Notes under the pieces: generated by a model
Database searches by the model: none
The model's input: the letters and a program-made list of their open reading frames with translations, nothing else
Told to the model about the DNA's origin: nothing
Program-made: the position numbers and the translations under genes
Assembly: GCF_032854445.1 (NCBI RefSeq)
Contig: NC_088301.1
Location: forward strand, 10,970,281 to 11,034,280
Reading direction: 5' to 3'
Source: Liolophura sinensis
Lineage: Eukaryota; Mollusca; Polyplacophora; Chitonida; Chitonidae
Length of the DNA: 64,000 bases
Shown here: positions 36,801-51,800 of the stretch, in pieces
How the letters are laid out: each line of letters opens with the position of its first letter
Position numbering within the stretch: the stretch's first letter is position 1

Positions 36801-39800
36801 ACATTATGTCACCCTGCTCTCGATAATGGAGACGTGCTTAAGCTGTGTCAAGACAAAGTTTCATTAAACTTTTACTGGATTGAAAAAAAAAATGAAAGAA
36901 TATTAATATTGAATATTTAATTTAATGCCGGTTTAAGATACTCTGAATGGTGGTCTTTTAGTGGACATAAACATTAGTCAGGTGCTGTCTTTCGCTTTAA
37001 GATTATTTTAAAAAATAACAAACACAATAATATCAGCTCCCTGGGCAAAAAACAAACACAGCAAACCCAAACTCCTTTACTTTTTATTGTCATGATCAAA
37101 GGTTCATGAAGATGGTCAATCTCTCACAACTCCGCATTACCTTGAAAGCGCCTTGTTCCACAAGACTGCTGCTTGAAGTTGAAGAATCACATATACATGT
37201 TCATACATGACTTGATATGTGTATTAGTTTTCAACACACGCAAGAAAATTGAAATGATAGTGAATTTGTTCCCTGGTAAAACCAACAATAGGAATATAAT
37301 TCTCAGAGAAAAAAAAAACTCTAATTTTTTTGCTTTTCTTTTGGTTTGTTTCATATTTTGACCACTTATATTTCCAAGTTTGTGACTTTTTAGGCCAATT
37401 TATGACTCGGACATTTATTCCATGCCTGTTCGAACAACTGTTTAGGCGTTTTCCTGTGGAAACTGGAGGATGTCATACAAAACTTTCTACCCTCAGTGAA
37501 ATTACTTATAAATGGAAGCCTCTGACTTAGACTTTCTGACACCAAGATGGAACAAGAAATGCATAGGTAAAAATTAGTACTTAACACAAGAAATCAACCC
37601 TAGCTCAAGGTGCCATGCCAATATTGCCACCTCTTCTCAGCCAGGATTAAAATAAAAGACCTAGATTTAAAATATAGTCAGAGATGATGTTATCAAACCA
37701 AACTATATTAAACATCTGATTCAGCCAGATGATTGACTGACACACTGACAAGCAAAGAGGATGTGTATAAAGCATGGATGAATCTTGGATAAGGGAACTT
37801 GGTACAGTCTGGAGGTGCTAACAACCTAGGGAAAACAACCAGATTGCACTAGATAACGTCAAAACTAATGTACACAAAAGCGTGTGTGTGTGTATATATA
37901 TATATATATAGAGTACTTTTTGACATGTTAATGCACACAGTGGACAGAATAAAGGTTCAAATGTTAATACTTAAACCAGTGACAACCTAGAGGGTCAAAT
38001 AAACTGAGTTAGCTTGGGTTACTTGTAATACAACAACAACATAATGCTAGGGTACACAAAAAGCCACAGCTAAAGCACAATACATACCAGAGTCTACTTT
38101 GGCAGTAACATGCGACACGTCCACTACTCCACCTGTATGTGAGTTTTTCTTGCTAAGCCCGACACTAGCACTGCGGGGACTGGGGGAACCGGCCTTGGCA
38201 ATCTTACTGACTGGGGCAAAGATACCTACACAAACAGGATAAGAACAGTGATTTACACGCAGGGTTTACAAAAGTAGCACTCAGGCTGACAAATGGTCTA
38301 ATGCTGTCACTGTGGCCAGTTTATTTGATTGATGTTTAAAGCCACACGCCTACTCATGAAATGTATTCACTCAATAAAGCAGTCAAGTTAATGGGCGGAG
38401 GACACCAGAGTACCCAGTCATGCCAACCTCACCAGTCTGAAGACCAGGTACAAAAATCGCTGATGTTTTATTTCCATAACCTACCATCACAAGCTAGCTT
38501 TGCCCTCGTACCACCAGTGATGGCCGTTAGTGGTCCTGGCCATGTGATAAATGTGCATTTACCAAAATCAAAGCCTTGACTTTCCTTGGAATTATATCTT
38601 AAACTCTGATCCATCAGCCTATAATTCAAAGCCAATGAAAAGAAATAATCTGTGGCAATTGTGTGATGTGAAAACTAAGGTTTAGTCTGAAACATGGGTA
38701 CTAAAAAATGGCTCTTCAATGTATGTATTTCGCATGTATTTAAAAATCTGACTAAGAAAGATCCATATTTTATTTTTTAATAATACATGAACAAATTTCT
38801 TTAGTTGTCTTTTCCTTTAAAAACTTTATCAAGTTCCTCACCATAACACTAAACCTACCCGCTTACCATGATTGGACGGACATCTGAAGTAGGAGATCCC
38901 GGCCACACTGCCATCATTCTTCCCTAAGGGCTCATCTAGCTCGATTCCAGCCCAGACCCCGGCAGAGAACTCAGTGGGGCCACAGTAACGCAGTGCACCA
39001 GTCTGAAGAGAGACAAAACATCATGACAAATAACAACAGAAAGAACAAAAACCATCTAGAAATTGGATTTATTTATCTCCTTATTTTACTGGTGTTTTGA
39101 CGCCATACCCATGAATTTTTCACTTGATGATATGATAACGGTCAGGGGTAAACCATCAGCCTTTGGTATGTATCTGACAAACTTGCTGACTTTATGCTGC
39201 AGGCAAAACAGCTGAGCTAGATGTGATCACAAGACCTTGTTGTTCAAGCGTCTGACTTGTAGCGAGCCAGCCCTTTAATCACCTGAGCAAACGAGGACCT
39301 TGTACAGTTTGGAAGTGATACATGTACTCATCTCAGAATATACAAATGTAGGCAAGCTTTGAGCTCTAAGATAAATTCTGGTGACTGTTCTGTACTTTTC
39401 TTACAGTTTGCAGAAACTGTGCAAAATATGACGAAATCTAAACAGAATGGCTCTTGCTATACTCTCATTCACCACTTGTACCTCATGTACAGTCTCCTGA
39501 GCTGTCGTTTTGCAAACTGTAGTTTGGTTGGACACTCTTATTGGTAAATTGTTGTTTGTACTATAGTCTTTTTTTAAGATGTATGGTACTTTCCTGGCAT
39601 ATGGTCATATTATGATAATACTGTTACATGGACAGGTAGTCTCGATCACACAGGTAAACCAAGCTGATCCACCACCAAGCTCAGCGTAATGTATAAAGTA
39701 CTGACAGTCTGAAGAAACCTTAATATTACTTACCTAGTTAATGTTTTTAATTTATTTATGAATTCAAGGATTGTTCAGTTATACATTTTACTGTCAGGTT

Positions 39801-42800
39801 TATGGGTAGAGGAAACTGGAGTTTCCAAAGTAAACCATGGACCTCTTACAATTAGGCCTAGATGTACCTTACAAATCTTGTAACTATAATCTGCAACCAC
39901 AATGGCAGCAAGGTCACCATGATGCTTTCTTCTTGCCTCTAAAGTATTGGAAATGAAATGGCAAGTCATACCTGGCTGTAAATGTACACCGTACCTTCAT
40001 TCCTCCCACCACGACCTTGTCCCCGATGCGGATTCCAAGGGCTTGGAGGGTAACCTTACATTTGATCGAGTCCATGTTTGAGAGCTGCTGAGGCGTGATG
40101 GGAACTGCATCGGACAACAGCTTGCGTAGCTTTGACACAACTTTTCTCATCTCAGAGTCTGGCTCAAAGGCACTTATGTCTGGGACGCATTCTGAATGAA
40201 GCAAGCATACATCGTCAGATGTAGAGTAGGAAGACACACAGAGTAAACAGAATCAAATTCGTTGAGCTTGTTTCATATAAAGTTTTTTTACGTATAAAAA
40301 ACAGTTATAACATTTTTCATTAACTGATTGTTGTTTGAAGCTGCGCTCAAGATTTTTTTACATACATCGCCTCAGTCAGGTTTATGGGTGGAGGAAACTG
40401 ATGTGTAGCACTCCGACCTTTGCCGGGTACATGCAGACCTACTGCTGTGTTCTCATGGACATGCGATTGTGCTTGCCATTGCTCATCTGATGGTTCTTCC
40501 AAGAATGGGAACAACATAAATATGCTTTTCACTCCAGAATCTATCCGATTGTTTACCATTCATAACGCAGCAGGGTTTCTTAGCGAGGTAAAGTGACCAG
40601 GGAAGGGGGTTAGATAGTAGTCTTAAGTAGAATGATACAGATTAAAGCTGTCAAAGCACTGGCCATGGAAACATCTGTTAAGAAATCACATCTCCATCGA
40701 AACACAGCAATATTTTGAAACATTCTGAGATACATGAAACTATGGGAGGTAGAGAAATAATTTGCACAGTTTTTTGCAAGTAACACTAACAAATCATTTT
40801 TGTTGTAATTTTCATAATAATTGTACCCATGAATTCAACTGAAAAAAAGTGGCTGAAAAGGTTGCAGATTTACAGTATTTCCACTTAACTGTAATATGTA
40901 AGATTTGATTTGGACTACAATTTTACTAAGCTTAAGATGGAAATTGTCTTAAATTGTTTAGAATTTTTGAAAGACCAAAATTAGAGTTGAAACAAATCCA
41001 CAAGTATTTTCTAGAAACAGTAATTTTACTTATTCCTTTACGCTTACCTTAATAGCAGTGTCGTTCTAAATCCTATGACACACATGTTATTATGAGAAAC
41101 ACATTAAATTGATTACACTCTCTTCTGAATTAGTGTCTGGCACATAGTTAAGGTAACTGGCCTTCTGTATCTTTCTGCCAGAGCTGGATTTGAACACACA
41201 CCCACATTTCTGAGAGTGTACAGTTCAGCATACATCAGCTTACATTCATCAGATTGTTTGTTTGGCGTTTAATCTCGCTTTCAACATAATTTTTGGTCGT
41301 ACTTTTGTATTTTTCAGATGCACTGAATATAATTAACATGTTGGTATTACACTGGGTATTCTTGTTCATAATTTGCCAAAATTCTAGAAGTAAATAAATA
41401 TAATTGATGCCAGATGCTAATGTGCTATGCTCGATGTATATAGATTATGTTTACACATGGTTTCGATTAAGTGCAAATATGAAGCTGAAGCTGAACATGT
41501 ACATGTAAAGCATATCACATGTATCTCATCTTAAAAAAGTCAAAGCGCTGAGTGAATAAAGGCATGAATGGCAAATTTATAAATAATGCATGAGCTATAA
41601 TAAATAACTTGCCACACAAGGCCATATACATCAACAACTACTACCAACATGCTATTCAAAACTCAACACATTACAAAAATGAGATCTTATCCTGTGTCAC
41701 GAAACTTGAAAAAAGTAAATAAATTTAAAGATAGACTGAATTAAATATATCAACTCTTATCTTCAATTTTTTTCTTTCACATAAAGTAAACACATGCATG
41801 CAGTATGAATTTCTGGTCCATTTGTTTCTGTTTTTTTTTATTTATTTATTTATTTATTTACTTATTGTTTTTGATAACTGAAGTTGAGAAGATTCCCACA
41901 CTTTAATTTTTCTCAAGAATGGAAAAAAAAAGAAGAACACTGTTGTGTAATTTAAAAAATCCCTAAAGCCCTGCATGCACAAGCCATGATCACCCTCACT
42001 CAAACCCACACATCCTTCCCTAATGCATTAAAAATGATTGAGGCCTATCTACTCACTTCCTCACCCACACAGGTCAATCACTGTACAGTTCACATACTGA
42101 CCTAAGGGCATCCTACCCACATCATCCCGCAAGGCAGAGTTGGCCCGGTTCTGCAGCAAGACCTTGACCGCTTCGCAGGCCAGGTTAGAAGCTGCGATAT
42201 GTAAGGCTGATCCATGGTCAAACTCGGAGCAGGTACTGTCAATATCTGCATACAAATTCAAACCCATGTGTTAGATCAAGCTGAGCGTGTCTATTGCTCT
42301 CCATATAGACCAAATCTAGACAAGAGCTAGATTAACTCAGTCATACAGAGACTATTTGTACCTTCTTGCAGAACAAAAAAAAAAAAAAAAAAGAAAATTT
42401 AAAATTTTTACAATACATGTACATGAAGAAATAAGTATATATTAATATACATCTAACTATGTGACTACAGAGAACATGTTGACAAGTTGAAGCAAATATA
42501 ACACCTGATTTCCCAAGAACGGAAACATATGGCCTCAGTGATAAGCCAGTGATAACATACATATTATGATGTAGGATGGTTCAGTCATAAACTAGGATGA
42601 CTTCAGTGACAAAATAGGATGACTTCAGTGACAAAATAGGATGACTTCAGTGATAAAATAGGATGACTTCAGTGATAAACTAGGATGACTTCAGTGATAA
42701 AATAGGATGGCTTCAGTGATAAAACAGGATGACGTCAGTGATAAAATAGGATGGCTTCAGTGATAAAACAGGATGACTTCAGTGATAAACTAGGATGGCT

Positions 42801-45800
42801 TCAGCGATAAAATAGGATGGCTTCAGAGATAATATAGGATGGCAGTCAGTCATAACAGAATGGTTCCAGTGACAAAACAAAATGAATTTAGATATTAAAG
42901 GATGACTTCAGTGATTAACCAGTGATATTTATTTATCTGATTGGTGTTTTACGCTGTTCGCCAAATATTTCACTTATACCAACGGCAACCAGCATTATGG
43001 TAAAAGGAAACTGGACAGAGCCCAGGGGAACCCATAGCCACCTGATAAAAGAATGTAGGATGATTCCAGTGATAATGTAGGATGACTATAGTGATAATGT
43101 AGGATGGCTTTAGTGATAATATAGGATGGCTTCAGTGATAATGTAGGGTGATTCCAGTGATAAAATAGAATGGCTTCAGTGATAATGTAGGATGGCTATA
43201 GTGATAATGTAGGATGGCTTTAGTGATAATGTAAGATGATTTCAGTGATAATGTAGGATGGCTATAGTGATAATGTAGGATGGCTTTAGTGATAATGTAG
43301 GATAGCTTCAGTGATAATGTAGGATGATTCCAGTGATAAAATAGAATGGCTTCAGTGATAATGTAGGATAACATCAGTGATAATGTAGGATGGCTTCAGT
43401 GATAATGTAGGATGGCTTCAGTGATAATGTAGGATGGCTTCAATGATGAGCTATTGATAATGTAGGATGATTTCAGTGATAAAATAAAGTGGATTCAGAG
43501 ACTAAAGGAGGGTTTAAGTGATAAACCAGTGATAATACAGGAAGGCTACCGCAAAAATAGGGAGGCCTCAGTGAATGAGTTTTGAATTCAAACAGTGACA
43601 ACATACATACTGTAGTTCTTCAACCTTTTTGCATGTTTGCAAGGTGTTTATTTAAGCATATTCTGAGAACATTATTCTGTTTTGCTTGATAAAATTATAC
43701 TTTTTATGAAGTCCTCAAATTAGTCAACCCAATCAATGTAGTTTTTTCTCTGGAAACAAAGGAAAAAGATGCCTAAATCTCACTGAAAGTTGCTCCCCCA
43801 TACACGAAAAGTGTGAGCAATTAGGGTATACATAAAGGCTAAAAAAAAAATTAATAAACAAATTGCAGGCTCCTGCGATCTGCATACAGAATTATGAAGC
43901 TTCTGATATCATCCTTTTACTGGGACTACATTATTAGGGAATATGTAAAATGCTTGGGTCACCATTTAAACCAAGACAGTAGGAGCAATCCTATTTTAGG
44001 ATGAGCTGCCTTTTGTTTACCCATGAAAACCTTATTGTGATGACACAGATGCAGAGTAAGTCAACCATGTGGACTGTTACCCTACAGGAGAGGCAGTTAG
44101 CATTTTGTTAAGTCAACTGTGTCCTCATTAGACACGGGGCATAGTGTGGAAATCAGCAGCTGCACGCAAGCAGTGTTCCTATTATTTGACCTGGGCCGTG
44201 CACGCAGCATGTCGTCTTCACAGTGGAGTTACAGCTGACTGAGTCTCTATCCGCCACTCCAGGCATCATTATTTATAATTGTCACAGCCGGAATAGTAAA
44301 AAAGACAGTTACTGTTCTTATCATCTGCACATATACATATAGAGTATAATAAGGATACTTACACATGTGCATGTATATGATATGAAAGTTCTTCTTATTA
44401 ATAAAATATGCATTATACTGCAGGTGACATCTGAATTCCAGGCAAAGCATTATGAATAATTAGTTTTTTATAAACTGAACTATTCTGGGAACTTATTTGC
44501 AGAATAGTACCTCTGTATTACTGTACAAAAAGTACTATAATTTGACCATTTATTCATGCGAATAAATACTGTGTAGTAATAGTGTTCACCAATAAGAATG
44601 TGCACTTAACACACATGGTCATCCTTGTCAGTGTGTCAGTGGTCTTGCCATCTTTAGGGAACATGTACAATGCTGACAAGGGCCCAGTTTCACTATGTTC
44701 ACTATATTGCTTAAGTCAGCAGTTTTTTGCACAAGTCCGAGATGGGATAAAACTTTTGAAGTCAAACGCTTCATAAGCATACTATCATGTTGCTTTAGCA
44801 AAACACTTAAACTTACGATGTTTCGTGAAATCAGACCTAGGGTCACGCACATACATGTAGCACAGTTTACACACCCTAAAAATTTAAAAGTTTCTAGGCT
44901 TTTTCCAGGTTCAAAATTCACTCCAAAGAATAATTATTCTGCAGTTTTTACATTCTCAAAGATGTGTAAAATGACCATATATCTGTTACATTTTCACATA
45001 TGAAGAGTGAAAGTAAATCAAGCAATTTAAGAGAATGTCTGTCAGTAGCTCATGTTGGTTCTGTACTGGTAATCAATTTATACATCAGCTCACACTACAT
45101 GTGCCAACTGGTTCAAAATTTCAAGCCTTTTCCAGACCCAACTACAAAAATGCAAGTTACTTTCAATTTCCAGGCTTTTCCAGGTTTTCAAAGCCTTGTA
45201 CGAGCGCTGGCAAACAACTGTGGGTACCAGTAAATACACCAAAACTTAGCCCGAAATGCCCACCTACTGGAAATGAAGGCAGAAATGATCACAAAGGTAG
45301 GAATGAACAGAACGGGAAATGGGCCCCAATATTACGACTGGTTACTTGTAAAAATCTATTAAAATGTTCACATTATCATACCTAAAGCCTTTGTGGATTT
45401 AAGCAGCACTTTAATAACGGGAACCACATCGAAGTAGGACGCATAATGTAAGGCTGTCATGTCCGTCCAGCGGCACCTGATATCGGAGTCAGCTCCCTTG
45501 TTTAACAACAACGACACCACTTTGGCGGCAGTGTCAGCATCTCCTATCCCACTAGCCCCGGCTTTACTAGCGTAGTGAAGTAAGGTCATGTCCGTCAAAC
45601 CATCACGGTCATTAATATTGGCACCCCTCCTTAAGATCTGCAATAAAACCATTTAACTCCTCAATATAATACCTGATATTTTTTTGGAAATAACATTGAT
45701 TGTGAAGAATATACTAGCTTGAATATTTATTTGAATGATATTTTATGGCATATCCTTGGAGAACATTTTGTCTTTGCTTCGGTGGTCAGGTTTACAGACA

Positions 45801-48800
45801 AAGAGAAGCGCGCAGAGCCTACAGAGGGCATGACAAAACCTCTGCATATACATGTGAAGCTGCAGTCAAACCAACAAGGCCATCCTTGACAAATTCTTTG
45901 TTGTGCGTAAAATAGCTGTTTATTCAGACTAATCAAAAATATACAGATTTGAAAAACATAAAGAGAAAAATAGTAAAAAAAAAAATAAATCAAAATTTCA
46001 AATAAAAACTTTCATGATTGGACCCTTCATTGGGAGGTCAGTTGGATTGTCCTCAACGAACATATTTTCAGTGTCAATGGTCCAGGACTAGTTGTCTTTC
46101 TGGAGAACCTATTAGATAACACAGCCATCAAACGACCTCAACAAAGAATATAACAGAAAGTTTCAGGAGCTAAAAAACAACAATGTTAGCCATACAATCA
46201 TCTGAATGATGCATGAAATGTACATTACTCATCCTGAAAGTTTCTCACCTCGTTTACCAGCAGCTCCAGGTTTTGCTGTGTCTGGGGCGTCCACTGTCGC
46301 AGGATAGCAAACACTTCCCCTATTGATGTCTCCTGACTGGACAGAATGGCACGACATCCCGGACAGTTGGGATCAAAGAAAGAGAGGTCAAGTTTGTGGC
46401 AGTTCTCACAGAGGGGTGGGTCAACCCCTGGGTGGATGATGGGTTTAGCCCGCGGGGAGACAAACACGTTAGAGTTGTCATCTAGTTGGTAAGAAGAGTA
46501 GCTGAGTTCCTCTCGGACACTTTCTGGAGTTTCCAGGGTCATGCTAAAACAAAAACGATCTTCTGATAAAAGATAAAAAAAAAATGTAAGAAACAACTTG
46601 CAAATATGTGCGCTGCTAAAATAGCAAGTCGCACCATTAGACCTAGTTTTACTTAAAGGCCCTACGTAACTACCATCGAGACATATTTCTATCATATGTA
46701 TCGTCATGACAGTTAGGCCTGACATACATTACATCCTCATTGTAGCAGAAGATACAAGCTTAGAGCAATTCCTCTACAGAAAGCGACTAGAATGTAGACA
46801 ACCTTCCCCTGTGTATTATCACACCAACAATGAAACACCGGACAAATTCTACTGGTCATCTTCCTGTAGCACATGCTACATGTAGTACATTCATTTCAAA
46901 CCTATTACTCTTGATGATCGATGGACAAAAAATTTGGCATGCATTTCCTGACACTTATATCCGGTTTAATTTGGACATAACCAGCATGAGCACAAGAGCA
47001 GTTTATCTACTCATTATAGGTCTAATTACTTCACCAGCAGATATAAAGTGTAGACTTGTAAAGCTGCAGGTACAAAGCTACCAGCATGTACACGTCTGTA
47101 AGTACTTCATAATGCTGTCACTTGACAACTGTCTACACCAACTATTATTTCATGAATTCCTCAACCTTTTTGCAACTTTCAGTACAATTTAGGCACATTT
47201 TCACTATGATACTGGAGGCACTGGCTGGATTGACCAGTTTCTGGGCTTCACAAAAAGTATGATTTCATCAGCACAGAATAATGCTTTCAGAATAAGCTTG
47301 AAGCACCTTGAACTGAAATATGCAAAAAAGGTTGAAGAATTACGGTATTTACCAATTACTTGAGTTCGCTTGCTCATTTTCCTGTGCCTAGATGTTGTCA
47401 TCATAACTTGGACAATGGGGGAGTTTTGAATTCGCACTCTTTTTATCGCTGAGGATAAAAATGGTCCTACTGTACCATGTGACCTGTCAGAAATTTTAGG
47501 CAACTAGTTTTGATCACATTTAGAATAATATGGGCACATGAAAAAAGTTTCACAAGAAAAGCTATAGAGAAAATTGATGTGCTGAAAGTCTGAGAACTCA
47601 GGGAGTTCCTGAAGGAAAGAGGTATCATTTGTGCCTCTGGAACATAGAGTGACAGGCTTTTAGTAAACTAACATAAAGGTTGCCTAAAATTTTTGACGAG
47701 TCACATGGTACAGCATGGGCTCTTTTTACCTTTAGCAACAAAAGAGTTCGAACTCCGAACTCCCCTGTTCTACTGGGTTTACCCAATTTAAAAATGACTC
47801 TTAGAAAGCTACAAAAGTTTGATTCAAAATGTTACGATTAAATAAATGTATATTTATATCCATCTAGATCTATTTTCTGTTAAATTGATTTACAAAGTTT
47901 TGTGAAAGGAGATCTTGCCATCTATTCAGAATTGGGTTTTTGGCCCTTCTGCTATCTACACAACATTTACACATTCATCATAAATACAATACAACATTTT
48001 ACCAGGAAGTCGCTACTACAAAAAACAAGCTGTAGGCTATAGAACTACTACATCTACATGCCCACTGTGCCGAATTAAGACACAAAGTGTCTTTCTAAAT
48101 ATTTGAACTCAACCAGTGCACTAAAAAATCAAACCATTTTTATGACAGGGGTTTTATTGTCAAACAAACATTTCACTTTTATATTAGACAGCCTTCAAGT
48201 TTGCGATTGCATGAAAGTTGTGATCAAGTTTATGGGACAAATCAATTCAGAATAGAAGTCAACATACAAAAAGAAAACACCTACACATATACAATGTATC
48301 AGACTATACAAGTGTTCTGAAGAGGATGTCAACAGCTCTCGAGGTCTCAGGAAAACTTTAATCCGGTATGTGTGTACACTTGCTGTGTAAGCCTTGAAAA
48401 TTGTGGTGTAAATTTCAGTGGACTTGCTGTCTAACAGGAAGAGATCCAAGTTATCACAGCCATACAGGGCACATGTTTACATCTGGCTTCTCCTAATTAC
48501 ACCTATAGCACATGCATGATTATATCCTACTGCCTGTTGGCAGGAGCTTCCTGCTGTTATAACTCCATCCCTGCACATACACCATGCATATCAATAGCTG
48601 ACTTCATGTCTTCAGGTCAGTGGGCCAATGGTCTGCCTTTCTTATGTTCTACTGACAAGTATTTACCTACTGTATTATGCTGTTATCCCTGGGTTAAATG
48701 CAGACGACACAAAACTCACAAAAATATTTAAAATTTTGTCATCTTAATTCATAAAATTTTAACACATCATATCTGTTACATGCTTATTTATTTGAATGGT

Positions 48801-51800
48801 GTTTTACGCCGTACTCTAGAATATTTCACTTATACGACGGTGGCCAGCATTTTAAAGGGAGGAAACCAGGCACAGTCCGGGGGGAAACCCACAACCATCC
48901 GCACGTTGCTGGAAGACCTTCCTATGTACGACCGGAGAGGTTGATCACATGCTTATCATTCATGTTCTTTCTGTACGTTTTCTGGACTGCTAGATTTTAT
49001 CACTGAAGATGCATATACATGTACCTACATATAGATATATAGATATGATCTATAGACAGAGAACTCGTTAACATGTTCATTTATCTGTTCACTTAAACCT
49101 TCAGACCTAAAGTCAAAGCCAAACCAGGGATGTAACCTCATTGGTCAGACTGGGAACAATCCACTGCCTCAAGAGCTATGCTTAAAACAAATGAGTGATG
49201 GACCCAAATAAGCCCATGAAATAAAACTATGATGACGTTAGGCTAACACTATTAGGGCAGTCATCTAAAAACAGGCATGAGATACACTGACCCCTGTCTG
49301 AAGTTGACAATGCTTCAAATGCAGAATTAATAATTCTTCATGACACTAGTATACTGAGAAATGTTCCCGCAGTATGAGGCAGCTTAGCATCAAAAAACCC
49401 TTGTACATCTACAATGTATAAAAATGACAAGCTTGAAAGAAGATCTACAAATTTTAATCTTGAGAATATGGACACTGAGTTGTCAAATTCATATGTTGCA
49501 CCATGAATGAAGAGTAAAAAACTGAATGTATAAATTAATAGCATGGTACTCTGCTTTCCTAGTAGTTTTCTGCTGATTTGATTTACAAAGTTTTACATAG
49601 TCTTAGACTGTACTGACGTCAGGCTTGGCAAATATTTTGTTCTGCCAAGAATGACCCCAAACTGTAATAACGTGCTCTGTATAAAAACCTGATGCAGTCG
49701 CCATGGCAGATAAAATAAAACTTTGCCAAACCTAACATCAGAGTAATCTTGGACTAGAGTGTATACAACTGTGTTAAGTATGATGAACAGACGAAAGAAG
49801 CATGAAAAAAGCATGTGTCAGTGAATTATTGATTCCCAAACCTAGATACCAGTCCTGTGTTACTTTTCCGAGTACCTCACCTAAAAGCGTCATCTGTCGT
49901 TCACACTCCATGCTTGAAATTTGCGTATAACAGCTCGGCAATACTCAAAACTTCTCGACATCCAACAGGGATCAGTTCACTTCGTACCAATACCATTTTG
50001 TACCAGGTTACCTCGTATAATAATTATTCTGTGCCATAGTGAACCCGTACTGTAATCGTGTCTTACAGTAACTACTGTAAAGACATACTGTATGCAGTTA
50101 TTGTGCACTGATTACGTGTGTTCATGACCAGCATCCCGGCATGGCGTAGCCACATCTGCAGCAAAACTGGCCGTGGACTCCATTTTTACAGGCTTCTGCA
50201 AGTGCTCCTCAATGAGGCCAATCTACTCCCGATGTAAATGCAGTTGATTTCGGAATAGAAACTGAAACGTCTGCAGAGAAAGAAATCTCCTGTTTCATCT
50301 GTGGATGAAGTACGCTGACGGAAATAAGATGGCGCCACAGTGGCTCCGCGCCTGTAGCAACTTAAACGGATCCACTCTTTAAGTCTACCACAGAGCTGAA
50401 TAGAGAATTAAATAGAAGTAATACTCAAAAAATAGAAGTCAAGCACTTGTTCTGAATCTGTTCTTGATGTCATCTCAGTGGAATCAATATATCAGACCTG
50501 CAGTCAGTGTGTCCCCCGAATGGTTTTCGATGCCCGATAAATTCCACTAAACAATCATAAAATAGCTAAACAAAAACCAGAACGCCTCAATATTGTTCAG
50601 TATGCTTATAGTAACCTTCCATAAACATTAACTATGGAAGTCCGTATGAATAGGGATTATATATTAAGTATGGTACAGGGGCCTCAGTGGCTCAGTTGGT
50701 TAGCGCACTAGCGCAGCGTAATGACCCAGGAGTCTCTCACCAATGCGGTTCCTGTGAGTTCAAGTCCAGCTCATGCTCACTTCCTCTCCAGCCGTACGGG
50801 AAGGTCTGCCAGCAACCTGCAGATGGTTGTGGGTTTCCCAGGGCTGTGCCCGGTTTCCACCCACCATAATGCTGGCCGCCGTCATATAAGTAAAATATTC
50901 TTGAGTATGGCGTAAAACACCAATCAAATAAAGAAATAAATTAAGTATGGTACAAGGTGACTATGGTACGAGGTAAATATGGTGCAATGTAAAATGGGAC
51001 AAAGTTACTTGGGAATGAAGTGACATCAACACCGCCCAACATTACCCTACGTGAAGGCCTACTTCGAAATGCCGAAGTATGAGTATTCAGAGTGTTGATG
51101 AGTGATCACTTGTAGTATTTAAACACTGTCCAACATGGCTGTGTGAGTCATGTACACAGAGTAGACATGGAGTAGAAATTCTCAAGGCAAGCATATCACT
51201 AAACAGACACACATCTGGTTCTAGAAATGGACAGGGATTACCAGCAGACATTAGAACTGAGGACCATGCAAGATCTGTAGGTATGACGAGTCGGCATTTC
51301 AGGAATCTCGGGATGTCACACAGGTTGAGACGAGACGAGACGAGACGAGACGAGAAGGGGTGGGGGCTCTAGCGAACTAAAGGGTGTGATTTTACGGCAG
51401 CTACTAATGGCGCCATTGAGCAGACAGAGCCAGCTATGCGAGATGTGTATTCAGTCTAGCAAGTATTTTAAAATCTCGCCTTTTAGCTGTGTTATTGTGC
51501 AAAAGCCCCAACCTGTCTCGCCGTATCTGTGTGAACTTGTGGGACTCCTGAAATGCTGACTCGATTTTTTGGTGCTAAATAAAGTATAATTCTAAGATGT
51601 ACATTTTTGTAACTTGAAAATATAAAAATTCAAGGTAATTTTAAAATGAATATATGCTATACAATACACCAAGTTCGTCCAACATATATGTACATACACA
51701 GTAACACGATCACAGAACAGCTTGATAATATGGACGGCTGCTAATCTAATCTGAATCTGTGAGAATGGGGAGGCCGCGGGGACAGCACGTGTGCTCAGCG

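Noticed and set aside
43132-43374. 80-codon minus-strand frame rich in Tyr, His and Ser
   Set aside because: Produced by the 22-bp array in CLIP4 intron 3.
50678-50760. tRNA gene
   Set aside because: A and B boxes are present, but the sequence is the head of a SINE and the cloverleaf acceptor stem does not close.
50687-50915. Small plus-strand frames with Cys/Ser-rich products
   Set aside because: They are translations of a SINE-A; the same peptide fragments recur wherever this SINE lies, for example 53261-53476 and 5159-5416.
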